64,000 nucleotides of DNA from Apostichopus japonicus (taxonomy: Eukaryota > Echinodermata > Holothuroidea > Aspidochirotida > Stichopodidae): NCBI RefSeq assembly GCF_037975245.1, contig NC_092564.1, forward strand, positions 24,300,484 through 24,364,483, in the 5' to 3' direction. Of the stretch, positions 1 to 11,700 are shown piece by piece. The position numbers and the translations under genes were made by a program. The notes under the pieces were generated by a model. The model was not told the DNA's origin. It worked only from the letters and a program-made list of their open reading frames with translations, and searched no databases. Numbering within the stretch: the stretch's first letter is position 1; each line of letters starts with the position of its first letter.

Positions 1-510
1 TAAGCCCCACTTTTCAAGGTTTTAAATCCTACTATTTGTTCAAATCGCCGCCCCTGCCCATTTGCAACTCGAAATCTCAAATTCAAACAGGGTTCTCCAA
101 TGCCTTTCGGCTGTTCCATTTTTAAGGAAGGGGGGGGGGGTGGGGGAGGGATGTCCAAACTGATTACATGCCATGTGTGGGCATCATGTTAAAAGTTCCC
201 TTGATCGTCATGCACTTTTCATTTATGACGTTCAAATAATATAATCTTCCATGCATGTGTAAAACACTCATATGACATGGAAATCACAGAGCATGCGCTG
301 GGTAGCTTTGCATAACTCTATAGACCACGCATTTAGAACTTCTTAAATAATCATACTAATAAGGCCAAATTGAGAAACACGGGGCTATTTGCGAGCAGCC
401 CTTCCTGCACTCGCATTCCCTTTTAACTGGCGAATACTTCACGATGGGCAATTAGTAATGCGTTATATATCATAGGAACTGTTTATGAACAGAGTAAGTC
501 TGAAAGCCTA
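1..510. repeat. Dispersed repeat fragment and G-rich non-coding stretch
   Basis: The first ~42 bases recur almost unchanged at 10943-10985, so the window opens inside a dispersed repeat. A run of G interrupted by one T lies at about 129-150. I see no gene before about 520. Confidence 0.5.
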
Positions 511-521
511 AGTGACTCAGA

Positions 522-906
522 ATGGCCCGTTTCAGTTTCGATACATACATCACTTTATTGTGTCTTGTAATGTTGCCTGTATCATCCATTGCCGAACCCC
601 TCGATATCAAAATTTTATCGATTTATGGCGAAATTGCGAGTATCGATCAGGTCCGATTAAGGCCAGCGGTACAAATCGCCGTCAACACAATTGATCAAAG
701 AGGATGGTTTATATCACAATTTTACTTTTAACGCTGTTGAAGCACGACGCCATTGTAAGAGAGGAGGGGGATCATTAGTTTTTGTTTTGAATCTATCGAT
801 GATGCAGAATCACTACAAGACTGGCGGAGGAGCAGAAGTAGCAGCTACATTATGTAATAGAATTGTAAATGTCACCACTTGTTTTTATCTACCATCACAG
901 TTGTGA
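522..906 (+). pseudogene. Frameshifted fragment resembling a receptor ligand-binding ectodomain
   Basis: An ATG at 522 opens a reading frame with a hydrophobic, signal-peptide-like start (TLLCLVMLPVSSIAEP). It continues into a stretch like the first strand and helix of a type I periplasmic-binding-fold (ANF_receptor) ectodomain: IKILSIYGEI, then RPAVQIAVNTIDQRG. At about 700 this frame runs into a stop, while the next frame continues smoothly (YHNFTFNAVEARRHC, then GGGSLVFVLNLSMM) to a stop at 904-906. One extra base near 700 would explain this. The whole is about 127 residues, far shorter than a natriuretic-peptide receptor or class C GPCR, and no further exons were found. It may be a decayed gene copy or a first exon with a sequence error. 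The family call rests on the fold-like pattern only. Confidence 0.4.
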
Positions 907-1529
907 AGAGAAGAAGCTAGGTTGCAACCAGTTATTTCTTTCAATACAAGCGCTTGAGTTTATGATGATTCAGTCACTTACGATTGAGAGCTGTTGCTTA
1001 TTTATGGCAATATATTGCACGAACACCTCGTCAAGAGGCGGGTGAATGACCGTCATAGATTTGGATTGATTCATGGTTAACTTGTAAAAAGGATGATCAA
1101 TATAAGGACATTAATATTCATTTGTTGTTGACAGAAAAAAGAACAGTTTTTATTTTATGCCTGTTAGTTGTATTGATTTACTCACCACCAATAATAATAG
1201 TTCAGCAGGTGTCAAATAAAAGAATATGTTTTTGGTGAGTACTTAGGCCTAGGCCCGTTGATTGTCCTCAGCCACAGAGTCTGGTATATAGATAAAGCAG
1301 CATTTATTTCGAATTTGGCACATTCTATCAGCTTGTCCAGAAGCTTGTTAAATACAACAAAATTTTTTACAGTTATATCAATTGCATTTGTCCTAATTTT
1401 TTATACATTGTTGTTAGCCTTCTTCCTCCAAGTATTACTTCCATAGGCAGATGATGATCTATGAAGAACTTCTATATTGTTGGATGAGGGGGAGGGGCAG
1501 TGGACCTCAGTATGAAAGATGATCAGTGA
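907..1529. other. No recognisable feature
   Basis: AT-rich sequence with only short open frames and no splice-site-bounded coding stretch that I can support. Confidence 0.4.
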
Positions 1530-3490
1530 TAATATGTAATATTTATATCGCGCATAATCAGCAAAGCTGCTCAAAGCGCTTTACAAATGTAACACCTGAG
1601 AACAAATAGTAACAAAAACCAAAATATTAAACATATAGAACCAATAAGGCAAAAAATGTGAAAGCCAAAAGCAACAATATAAAAAAATGACTATTTTTTT
1701 TACATTTTTTTAAAAATATAGTACAGCAAGACAATTATTGTAAAAGCCTAAAACAGATAGTAATAAACACCCAATACTAAACGATAAAAAATAGAACCCT
1801 TAAAGGTAGTAAATAAATTAAAAATAAATTAAAAAAAAAATGTTATGAATTAAGTAAGTAGTTCCAAACGTAGTATCTATATATAATAAAAGTTAAAACA
1901 CAGTCAATTACACAGTAAAAGCGAGTCTAAAACAATATGTTTTCAAAACAGTTTAAAAAGTGGTAAGTGAACATGCATACACGCACAGAGTTGGTAAGGC
2001 GTTCCATAATCTGGGAGCGCTGACTGAGAAGGCTCTGTCGCCGGTCTTGCATCTTGTTCTCTTCTCCTTGAGCAATTCCTGTGATGATGACCGTAGGGTT
2101 CTGCTAGGTTTGTACGGTGTAAGGAGACAAGACAGGTAGTAGAGGGCGAGACCGTGCAGAGCTTTGTATGTGAGTAGGTTAATTTTAAACTTCACTCGAA
2201 AATCTATTGGTAGCCAATGCAATGATTCCAGTAGTGGTGTGACATGGTCTCTTTTCCTTTTCTTACAAACTATACGAGCAGCATATTATTGAACCATTTC
2301 CAGCTTGCGAGTTGTAGAGTTGGGGAGTCCAAACAGCAGGCTATTTACATAATCCAGAGCATTGACCAATGTAGCAGTGGCATCACGAGTCAGGAATGGG
2401 CGGATATATGATATCTGGTGGAGATGCGAGTAGCACGTCCTAACAACACTGTTAACATGGGGGATCATGCCTAATTCTGAGTCTAAAACAGCTCCTCTGT
2501 TACGGGCTGATACACTTGCAGCAATCTTTGTAGTTCCTATCGTAATTTCTGTGATGTGTGACAGAGACTTCTTTGTACTTCTTTTACAGATAATTAGAAA
2601 TTCGGTTTTAGTATCATTCAATCTTAGGTGGTTGTCTGTCATCCATTCTCGTAGTTCTGATATCACACTCTCCCAAGGGCGGCGGAACGGGGGGGGGGCA
2701 CAGGGGGCACGTGCCCCCCACTTTTCCTCAGGTTAAAAATGTGCCCTTTTTCTACACAAAAATTGAGGTGTCTTAACTTAGCATGAGGCCAGGGAACCAG
2801 AATGAACACTCGGGAAGGGCCGTTTCCGGCCATCTGAGGGGTTTGTAAAACCAAAAATTTTCTTGTACGCTCCGCGCCAAACAATGGTGGCGCTCCGCTC
2901 AGATAATCGGCATACAACTTTGCAAATCCTGGCTACGCCCCTGACTTTTAATGAATCTCTGTGGGTCAAATTCAAAGCTATTTCGAATGAAATAAATTGT
3001 TAAGATATTAACAAGAAATAACTCTAATTCGGAAGATTCCTACATTAGCAACTAGCATGATTTCACCTCATTTTGTCTCAAAAGAAAACTTGTTCCTTGT
3101 TTCCCAATTTGCACATTGGATATTGCAGTGCTATTATGCATATTTTCCTTGAGGGGGGCGGGGGGTGGGTGTTGATGGAGTGATGTGTATACGCAAATAA
3201 GATAATACAATAAGAGTTATAAAGGGTACTAAATATAAGGCTGCATCAGTCTAATCGAATTTCTGCAACGTGCCCTTTGATGTCGGTGCCCCCCCCCCAC
3301 CAGATTAATAGTGCTTCCGCCGCCCTTGCACTCTCCAGTAGACGTAGCACAGTATCAGCATCCTTTGGATCACATGAAATATATAACTATGTGTTGTCAG
3401 CATACATGTGTATGTTAATTCCGTGTTTCTCTGCAATTGCGAACAGTGGAGATGTATACAATGGATACATGTATGGGCTAGATTGATTTG
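1530..3490 (-). mobile_element. 3' part of a CR1/L2-like LINE, interrupted by a hAT-like element
   Basis: Read on the minus strand, the reverse-transcriptase palm remnant is near 3400 (MYADNT, where the family has YADDT). It is followed by the thumb region (SELREWMTDNHLRLNDTKTE), then at 2286 and 2222 the C-terminal block HWLPIDFRVKFKINLLTYKA, then the RLWNALP box at about 2000. The frame shifts near 2280 and a stop sits in the palm motif, so the copy is dead. The 3' tail contains AAAGCGCTTTG and GCGCGATATAAATATT at about 1540-1590; similar GCGC-bearing tail sequence ends the second LINE near 5400. The coding sequence reads through the insertion at 2674-3328 once that element and one copy of its target duplication are removed. 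Confidence 0.8.
2674..3328. mobile_element. Non-autonomous hAT-like DNA transposon inserted in the LINE
   Basis: Terminal inverted repeats are CAAGGGCGGCGGAA at 2674 and its complement ending at 3328. They are flanked by an exact 8-bp target duplication, CACTCTCC (2666-2673 and 3329-3336). An 8-bp duplication and a CA-start terminal repeat fit hAT. No transposase is present. The interior (about 2745-2945, minus strand) holds a copy of the repeat family also seen at 10618 and 11488, so the element is composite or shares termini with that family. Confidence 0.8.
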
Positions 3491-4111
3491 CATGATTGCA
3501 TGATGCACTAGCATGATTGGACTAGAATTATGGAAGTGAAATGCCAGAGTTGTTGTAATGCAGTGTGAATGCCTTATCTCTTTACAAACTAATTAACAGC
3601 ATATGGCCAGTTATAACCTGTTCTGGTCCCCCGTATTCTCTACTTTTGGATGACTGCAGGAAATAACTTTCTCAGCACTAAGAGTACTGTACAGAACCAT
3701 TTTTCTGACGTGTTTTTTTTTTTTAGAGTCGATCAATACTCAAATTTTTGACCTGTATGAACAAAACAATAGTTTGTATTCATCTCCCCATATCACTCCT
3801 ACTGTGATTTATGTTGTGATATGACAGCAAACTTATGACATATCATATCATGATATTACATATCATATACAGTATCTGAAACAGTAATCAGTTTTGACTT
3901 CACAATGGATGAAAATATCCTTGGGAATTGTTTAGGGGGGGGGGGGGGGGGGGTTAAAGGTTATTTGATGTCAATGATAATGGTGAAGGAAACCTTTGGA
4001 AACTCAGTAACTCCAAACTTAATGATCAAATACACTTCATACTTAGGTATGTGGATCTTTTTTCACAGGAATAGGAAGCACGCACGTGAGAAGCAAAATG
4101 TATCCTATTTT
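3491..4111. other. Intergenic sequence with a long G run
   Basis: No gene is visible. A poly-G tract of about 17 lies near 3937-3953, and a TATCATATCATG-like short repeat at about 3838-3870. The sulfotransferase 3' UTR (minus strand) should lie here, but I could not pick a polyadenylation signal with confidence. Confidence 0.4.
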
Positions 4112-5295
4112 TCAAAATAGTGTCAAGTTCGTTCTCATCATCCGTTTGTTTTGTAGGAGTTCTCTAGCAAGTGTTTTGTTTTCTTTCTTGATTGACAAAA
4201 TTGTATACGAAGGCACATTCATCTGAAAATCGTGACACCCCTCTGACTTAGGTTTCTTTTGGCATAAATTTAATACTTCTGTTTTCACTCTCCTAAAGTG
4301 TCGCAGGTCTTCACCAAAAGAAGGACCGTACTCTTTGATCTTTTTCTGAAGTACCTCTTTAAAGTATTTATATAACATTACATCGACGTAGTTCCATTTC
4401 GTAATCACATCGATATGATGTTGCCTTGGTAACTCCCTCTTGCGTTTCCTTACATTCTTTGACTTGTAGACTATATCTTCGAAACTCCAGAACATCTCTC
4501 TTCGCAATAAAATCAAGGATTCGTCGAAATAATCTTGAAGAAGAACTAAATCAAACTGTTCGTCAAGTAGTTTGATCCGCTCGGCTATCACTTCTCGGGA
4601 TAAATCGGATTCGTTGTAAAATTGACCTAGGTCACGCATTTGGCCATTGTAGGCCGAACGGCAAAAGGGATGGTTACTCTGCACTATTCTTTCTAGTAAA
4701 GTTGAAAACGCGAAATCTGGAGAATAGATGTTGCCAGACATGTTGAGACGTTCCGTCAGATTAAAAAAGTTAACAGCCGAAGAAAAGTGAGTCACAGGAT
4801 TCCTAACTATCGTCACAAATTTGGCTTTTGGTTTCATGACTTGTTGTATGCTAGTTTTGTTGAAAGGTACATGATTTACAAATATGTGGAAGCCACCATG
4901 TTTTGGTTGTATTGCTAACATGTCTGGTGTGAAGGGTGTATGGCCAAACCTGACCAACAGCTTAGGTACAGCAAAGCTGAGGTTGTTAGTGATTCCAAAC
5001 CGTTGAATGATTGTCGCTAGCGTGGAGCTTGCAGTTTTATGTGTCTTAGCAAGCACGATGACTTTTTGTGCAGTAGTAGATATCCTAGGCGGTGGTTGTG
5101 TCCAATTTTCAGACCGAGGTCGCTCTTTATAGACAATATTCGGTTCTTGTGAGATGACCGCAGACTTGCTCTTTGGAATAATTGCTTCGACTCTGCAAAT
5201 GGATAAGAAGAATAAATTCACAAAAACTGGAATAATATAGGGGGAAAAATGTATTTGTAAAGTAAGCCTCACAGGGTTGACCCGAAAATATGACC

Positions 5296-5364
<69 letters not shown>

Positions 5365-8300
5365 ATATGCATTTATATAGCGCTAATTTTGTACAAAACA
5401 TTCAAAAGCGCTTAACAAGGAAAAAACCAACCAGTCGGGTCAATCAAAATAAGCCAGCTTAAACAGATACGTTTTTAACTTTATCTTGAAAGCATCCAGG
5501 GTCAAGGAGTCGATACACATCAATTCCACCGGAAGTGAATTCCACAACCGAGCCCTATTGCCTAACGTATTATGATTGATACGAGGAACATGCAGGGTGA
5601 TTTGAGAATGTGAGCGCAAAGAGTAAGAACTAGACTTCACCAAGATCATATCACATAAATACTTAGGTGCAAGACCTTTTAAACATTTAAATACTTGCAA
5701 AATTAGTGTAAATTCAATGCGTTGCTGTACAGGTAACCAATGAAGAGATTGTAAAGTAAAAGTAATGTGACAAAATTTAGGAAGAGCGTAAATCAACCGA
5801 GCCGCTCCATTAAGTACCATTTGAACTCTACGAAGCTTATAATCAGGTAAACCAATCATGAGTGCATGACAATAGTCATGACTAATTACAAAAGCATTAA
5901 TAAGAGTTTTAGTACAGTCCTCATCCAGGAATTTTCTGATCTGACGAATATTATAGAGTCCATGGTATGCCCTTGAGCAAACTTTTCCAATATGAATGTC
6001 CATTGACATGTTGCTGTCAAGATGAACCCCAAGACTTTTTGCACTATTACTTGGCTTAATATCCACGTTACCTACTTTTATCATCTGAACCCGAGTCTTA
6101 GCAACTTGTTGGCGAGTACCAATTAAAAGAAACTCAGTCTTGGAATCATTGATCATAAGCCTATTGCTGATCATCCAATGTCTTATTTCGAAGATAAGTG
6201 ATTGCATTGCCAGAACAGCCCGTTCCTCAGATAACAGAGAACCAGCATTGAAAGATAAATATAACTGTGTATCATCAGCATAACTATATGTGCGTTAGGA
6301 AGGTGTTTAGAGACAATGGCAAACAACTGAGAAACATAACAAAGAAAAAGAATAGGACCGAGACAGCTGCCCTGGGGTACACCACAATTCAAAGAAAAAT
6401 CTTTCGATGAGATATTTTCTATAGATACATGCTGTTTTCTGAAAGACAGATAATTGCCAATCCATTTTTGTGCATTATTAACAATACCAAATTGGGTACG
6501 CAATATGTTCACAAGAATATCATGGTTAACAGTATCGAACGCTGCACTCAAATCCAACAGGATTAAAAGAGTGCATTGTTGTTGGTCCATATTCATCAAT
6601 ATATCACTATGTATTTTCATAAGAGCAGTTTCTGTAGAGTGAATTTGCCTGTACGCAGATTGACAATCAGGAAAAGGAGCATGTAATGAACAAAGTGAGA
6701 CAATCTCATTAACTACAGCTCGTTCAACTAACTTGGAAACATAGCTCAAATTACTAATCGGTCTATAATTAGAATAGATAGGGTCCAAACCTGCTTTCTT
6801 TACCAATGGAGTAACGGTAGCAATCTTCCATTTGTCAGGAACATTACCATCTTTTAGTGAAAGATTTATCATGGTAGTCAATACAGGCAAAAGGGGATCA
6901 AGACACTTTCTAAGTAACCAAGTGGGTGTAGGGTCAAGACTGCAGGTAGCCGTGTTGGAGGATTTGATAATTGTGTGTACTTCATCATTAGAAAGTGGCT
7001 TGAACCCAGTCAACTTCGATTGGAAATGCTGTCGAACATAAGGTTCAAAAGGACCAGTAGCAATGGAATCAATGTTTGCATTAATTTGATCAATTTTAGA
7101 CACAGTATAAAAAATTGTCCGAAGTCATTAACAAGTTCCATAGTATTCTGGTGTGGCGGATAAGAAACAACTTGCTTGTTATTACACAATGACTTTACAA
7201 CAGTAAACAGTTTCTTGGTGTAGCCGTCACAGTCCCGGATGATTGATGTATATTAGGACATTTTAGCAGAATCCAGATGGAATGAATACTCATTGCGCAA
7301 AGAGCGGTGGACCCGTCTGTCAGTTTCAAGACCAGATTTACGAAAGACTCTCTCAGCCTTTCGACAAGCGGAGCGTAATATTTTCAATTGACCTGTTGGC
7401 CTAACGGTAATAACTCTAGTCAGAACTGGTGCGTGGATATCAAGGACAGATGTTAAAGTACGATCATAGCATTCAATTAAACTCTTCAAATCAAGCCATT
7501 CAGTTGTGCATAATGAGGATTGCAAAATATCTGTACAGAATTGATCAATATGAATACTTCGATATTTCCGGTATTTAATTTCTTTGGTTGAATGTTTGGT
7601 AATAGGAAGTTCAAGATAACATCTAATTGACCAATGATCAGACACATTTAAAGCAGCTTGTGGAGACGATAACACAATATCGTTAGTAGATCAAGTGATG
7701 ATTAAATCAAGCGTGTGTCCGGAGTCATGAGTTGGAATGGAGACATGTTGCTGGAGACTAAACGTAATCATAATATCAGTAAATTTAGTCGCATGAGTAC
7801 TAGTGTGATCATCCACATGGATATTAAAATCGCCAGTAAGAATAAGGTTTTCAGGACAAAGCACACAGTCTTCAAGGAGATCACTGAAGTCTCGGAAAAA
7901 AAGTTGAAGTGGTGACCAGATGAGCTTCGGAATATGGAGGACGGTAGATAATTATTAATCGAACTCTGAGATTGTCAATAGCGACCAGCCATTCAGAATA
8001 TTCAAAAGACGGCTTTTCATCACAATGCAATAGGTTGATCTTAATTGAGTCACGAAAAATCAAACCAGTCCCACCACCAATTCTATCCAGCGGGCGAGGC
8101 ACTCCAAGGTAAGAATAACCCTCAGGCGCTAAGGCAGCTTCAGAAACAGTATCACTTGACTTAAGCCAAGTTTCGGTTAAACAACATAAGTCAGTGCCAG
8201 AATGAATAATGTGATCAACAATTAAGGAAGTTTTATTTCGAGCTGATCAAACACTAGCAGTCTCCAATATAAATTTCCTTTGTGACTGCCGACAAGTCTT

Positions 8301-9154
8301 AGTATTGCCGTCCTGGAAACTAATGTCTAGTTTAAACGAGCAATCAATCGTTTTACTTTGTTCTGCGCATCGACGTACTGAGGACAGGTTATAGATGATG
8401 CCATGTGATTTGCGCGAGTTCCAGAGTTGGCACGTTTGCAATTAATGCAAAAATGTTTATCTATTTCGTCAACGGAGATCTTGCACAGCCTGGTTTCATG
8501 GAACTTTGGCTTTTCAGCTGATTGCTGAGATTGGCCATTAGATTCAATGAGATTCTTAATTTCATTCAGGTTGAGCTCCAGGCGATCGACTTTCTTTTCT
8601 ATATCACACATTCGCGATTGATCAGGGGAGTTGACACTAGCCTCTTCAATTCGTCTGATTTACAAGAGTTACAGATGTAGAAAAAAATTGGAGAGTTTAG
8701 ATGCATTGTCCAGCATACTATACAATGATGATGTGCACAGCTTCTTCTTGTCTCCACAATCAAATGCATGCACTGATGATTGGCAAAGAAAACAACATAA
8801 TAGGTTTGCCTGCATGCAGTTGCACACTGTGCATTCGGCAATGGAGGTAGACATAGTTAACATGTGCACCACACACAGAAATAAGTTTCGCAGAACTAAT
8901 GTAAGTATCCAAGACAACTTAGGCTTGACAGCCTAGAGGCAAAATGATTTCAAGTCGCTGTAAATTGGGCGAAAACAATGTAAAATTAATTGAAAGAGTA
9001 CTCACAAGTGGCATATGAATATACTTATGTCCAACATCATTGAAATATAAAGTCCAATACGTAATTTAAATGAAATAACACAACCGTTTCGGAGTAGATC
9101 AAATAACGATGTGCACAATATATATATATATATATATTTGTGTATATATATATT

Positions 9155-9199
<45 letters not shown>

Positions 9200-9699
9200 A
9201 GATGTAGATGTATATATATATATTTGTGCTGAACATGGGTAAAACTGATGCAGGAAATGCCATTGGTGTCCGGTGGCCAAGCCCGGCGGGGCACAGGACG
9301 AACACTCACGCAGAAATCTTGCAGTTCAGGCTGTTTGATATACCTAAATTGATATGTCAGTCATAAACATATTTAACCAAAGAAAGACTTGTCTATTTAA
9401 TATCCTTTATCATGATTAATAAAATTGAAACTTAAAACCAAGACGGAAACGTACTTAAACTTAATGAGTTAAAGCAATAGGGGATAACAAGGAAACTGAT
9501 AGTGGCTTAGTGTGTATGCACACTGTAAATTTATATTTGTTAAAACTGAGACTTCTAATAAAACGCACCTGTTTTCCATATGATAACCTCGAGGTTCATT
9601 CTTTATAGAAAGTTTTGAAGTAATGGCAACATATATTGTTGTAATAATTGACAAAATCAAGAATCCAAGCTGACAGTGTCGCTTCCTCTCCATTTTCAA
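4112..9699 (-). CDS. Galactose-3-O-sulfotransferase family protein (two exons)
   Basis: Exon 1 is 9699-9569 and exon 2 is 5192-4112 (stop at 4112-4114), giving about 403 residues. The join uses a donor GTGCGT after AACAG and an acceptor TTTGCAG; phase 2 meets phase 1 and forms Arg44. GAL3ST enzymes move sulfate from PAPS to the 3-OH of galactose on glycolipids or glycoproteins in the Golgi. Residues 1-10 are a short basic cytosolic tail and about 11-27 a type II signal anchor (LGFLILSIITTIYVAIT). KTHKTASST at about 93-101 is the 5'-phosphosulfate site, and FVTIVRNPVTHFSSA at about 169-183 the 3'-phosphate site. Human paralogues are 398-486 residues. The open frame upstream of 5192 (poly-Ile/Tyr from a TA repeat) is intronic. 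Which paralogue, and the acceptor sugar, cannot be told. Confidence 0.88.
5290..5362. repeat. (TA)n followed by (ATA)n microsatellite at a LINE 3' end
   Basis: About 25 TA units are followed by ATAATAATA. On the minus strand this directly follows the LINE tail, so it is the simple-repeat 3' terminus of that element or grew from it. Confidence 0.75.
5363..8920 (-). mobile_element. Nearly full-length, inactivated L2/CR1-like LINE in the sulfotransferase intron
   Basis: Minus-strand order is as follows. ORF1-like part (about 8900-8250): a Cys/His-rich, PHD-like segment (CTVCNC, CCFLCQSSVHAFDC) and a coiled-coil start (IEKKVDRLELNLNEIKNLIE). Endonuclease (about 8240-7600): LCCLTETWLK, GGGTGLIFRDS, LTGDFNIHVDD and SDHWSIRCYLELP. 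Reverse transcriptase (7103-6183): YRPISNLSYVSKLVERAV, LILLDLSAAFDTVNHDIL and GVPQGSCLGPILF. C-terminal domain (6207-5440): LHWLPVQQRIEFTLILQVF and LWNSLP. The frame breaks near 6290 (at the YADD box), near 7250, at 7690 and in ORF1. The 3' end has AAGCGCTTTTG and AGCGCTATATAAATG next to the microsatellite. It is intronic and in the same orientation as the host gene. Confidence 0.85.
9117..9215. repeat. TA-rich microsatellite
   Basis: Runs of TATATA with TG interruptions. Open frames of Ile/Tyr across it are artefacts. Confidence 0.85.
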
Positions 9700-9758
9700 A
9701 TGACTGATCTACCAAGTCGATTTCTAGACTGAAATTAACAACTCAGGTACAGCGTAGC

Positions 9759-9765
9759 TATATAT
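9759..9765 (-). promoter_or_regulatory. Possible TATA-like box of the sulfotransferase gene
   Basis: The minus strand reads CATATATAG about 60 bases upstream of the ATG at 9699. Position is the only support, and AT-rich sequence makes such matches common. Confidence 0.2.
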
Positions 9766-9984
9766 GCAACACATACTAAGATCCTAAAATAGGGAATACT
9801 AATTGCTCCAGTAATTTCTGACTGTGCAGTGTTTGTAAAAGCCACCTTTCAACAATACCAAAATTAAATCACATTGACCCAGTGAATTCTCAAATTACAG
9901 CCCTAGGCTTACAGTTTTCCGTTACACTTGTGATTTTACTACAAAACCCTCTGGTCGATGGGTATATGCAAAAAAGGTTAGAAC

Positions 9985-10165
9985 TGTTATATGCAAACTC
10001 ACGTATGCGCACAGTAAATTTATATGTATTTGTCAAAACTGACACTATTAATAAAACGCACCTCTTTTCTAAATGATAACCGCGAGGTTCATTCATGGTA
10101 GACTGTTTTGAAGTAATGAAAGCATCATATGGATGTAATTAACAAAACCAAGAATCCAAGCCTGC
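9985..10165 (-). pseudogene. Decayed duplicate of the sulfotransferase first exon
   Basis: This stretch matches 9500-9690 over the anchor region and the exon end. The peptide NEPRGYH and the donor AG|GTGCGT (exon end at 10062) are both kept, in the same phase as the working exon. Inside the would-be membrane anchor the copy has TGA, and an extra G shifts the start. An in-frame ATG just before NEPRGYH (10096) could give a soluble 12-residue leader, so an alternative first exon is not excluded, but decay after tandem duplication is simpler. Confidence 0.65.
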
Positions 10166-10617
10166 AAAAAAGGTTTTTTGGGCATCCATTTGATGCACGA
10201 TGACGTCATTTTGTACTGCCAATTGCATTACTAACGTGGTATAAGCAGTTGGGGCAATGGTATGTACACCCCCTCCTCCATCCGTCACCCCCATTCACTG
10301 ATTTTCTACCCTCTGGTAAAACAGTTAGTTCAAACGTGTTATTCTCCTTTAGTGCTTCAAATACTTCTCTCATAGCAAATTTCCTTGACTATAAATCTGA
10401 AGGATACCACATACTCTACACTGTATAACAATAATCCACACTTGAAAGAGCCACCAACTGCGGGTGTTCATCTAAGTATTTGCGGGAAGGGGGGGGGGTG
10501 GTCTTTCTCTTTAGGGGTTACAACGTTGCTTTGTAAAGGACGAATATAGTTACAAAATTAATTGCGATGTGTAGTAGACCGTTCAAAAACTACTGCTATC
10601 AGTGAAGGTTGTTTTCC

Positions 10618-10860
10618 AGGGGCGTATCCAGGATTTTCTAACCCGGGGGGGGGGGGGGCGCGAATTACTATCTAAGCGGAGCGCCACCATCGGTTGGCGC
10701 GCAGCGTACAAGAAAATTTTGGGTTTTTATACCCTCCAGATCACCGGAAATGGCACTTCTCGGGCTTGAAATGACCAACCAGATGTACACTTTTGCATGA
10801 GAACCAAGAATTTCCCCCCATTTTTTAACATCCATAACTTCTTTGAAGATTGTCACCAGT
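10618..10860 (+). mobile_element. Relic of a GC-rich, CAGGGGCGTATCC-type repeat
   Basis: It starts CAGGGGCGTATCCAGG, then a G run, then a core (AAGCGGAGCGCCACCATC, GGCGCGCAGCGTACAAGAAA) shared with 11574-11625 and, on the minus strand, 2850-2915. A CAGGG start suggests a hAT-like end. No matching far end or target duplication was found, so class is inferred. Confidence 0.55.
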
Positions 10861-11417
10861 CACACATCATGTTCGACCTCATCGCATCTCCTGTGGATCA
10901 TTGCTTTTTGTAGGTGTTTTTACGTCGCGGCCCACAATACCCGTAAGCCCCACTTTTCAAGGTTTTAAATCCTATTATTTGTTCAGAATTTGAAAATTCA
11001 CAATTCCCGTGAATAAATACACTTCAAAACATACCCATAATGTTGCACAAAGAACCTCTTTCAACCCCTAACAGACCGGTCAGGTCAAAATTGCACGAGT
11101 AGAGGGAAGTATGATAAAGAATGGTGGTCAGGGAATTTTCGAAACTTCAGACACAGTTAATTTATTGGTATACAAATATTAAAACCTCTTAAAACGGCTA
11201 CTATAAAACTTCGTTGAGGAAATGAAAAATACCATATATTTCCTCAGCCGAACACTACACACATCTACAGTTTGGAGGTTGTTGTTTCCGGGACGCCATT
11301 TTCATGCTCACTGATATGATGTGATATCTGCTGTTTGCTTTAAAAATTCGAATAATTGAAATGAAACTGAAATAAATATCTATTATATGTTTATTATGTA
11401 ATGCCCCACATTCTTGC
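10861..11417. other. Non-coding, dispersed repeat
   Basis: It contains the repeat shared with window positions 1-42 (at 10943-10985). I see nothing else definite. Confidence 0.4.
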
Positions 11418-11700
11418 TCCACCAGTGGCGTAACGATGAGCCGGGGGGGGGGGGCTCCTGGCCCAAAGGGGCCCCCTATCAGGAGGTTCAAGCAAGGGCG
11501 TCCGCAGAAATGTTTACAAGGGGGGGGGGGGGGGTCCGTAGGTCATATAGGTGTAACATACTACTTGATACTATCTAAGCGGAGCGCCACCATCAGTTGG
11601 CGCGGAGCGTACGACGATTTTTTTTTACCAAAAAATACTCCTAGATCGTCGGAAAAGACACCTCCCGTTCAAGTTGCATTTACACATCGGTTATTTTGAG
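11418..11700 (+). mobile_element. Two more relic ends of the GC-rich repeat family
   Basis: CAGTGGCGTAACGATGAG plus a G run begins at about 11424. CAAGGGCGTCCGCAG plus a G run begins at about 11491. The second carries the shared core (AAGCGGAGCGCCACCATC at 11577). The two ends abut, which suggests nested insertion. Confidence 0.5.

Noticed and set aside
5193-5401. N-terminal extension of the sulfotransferase frame to an ATG at 5401
   Set aside because: It is mostly Ile/Tyr from a TA microsatellite and lies upstream of a clear acceptor at 5193-5194; the true N-terminus is exon 1 at 9699-9569.
9002-9309. Ile/Tyr-rich frames
   Set aside because: TA microsatellite.
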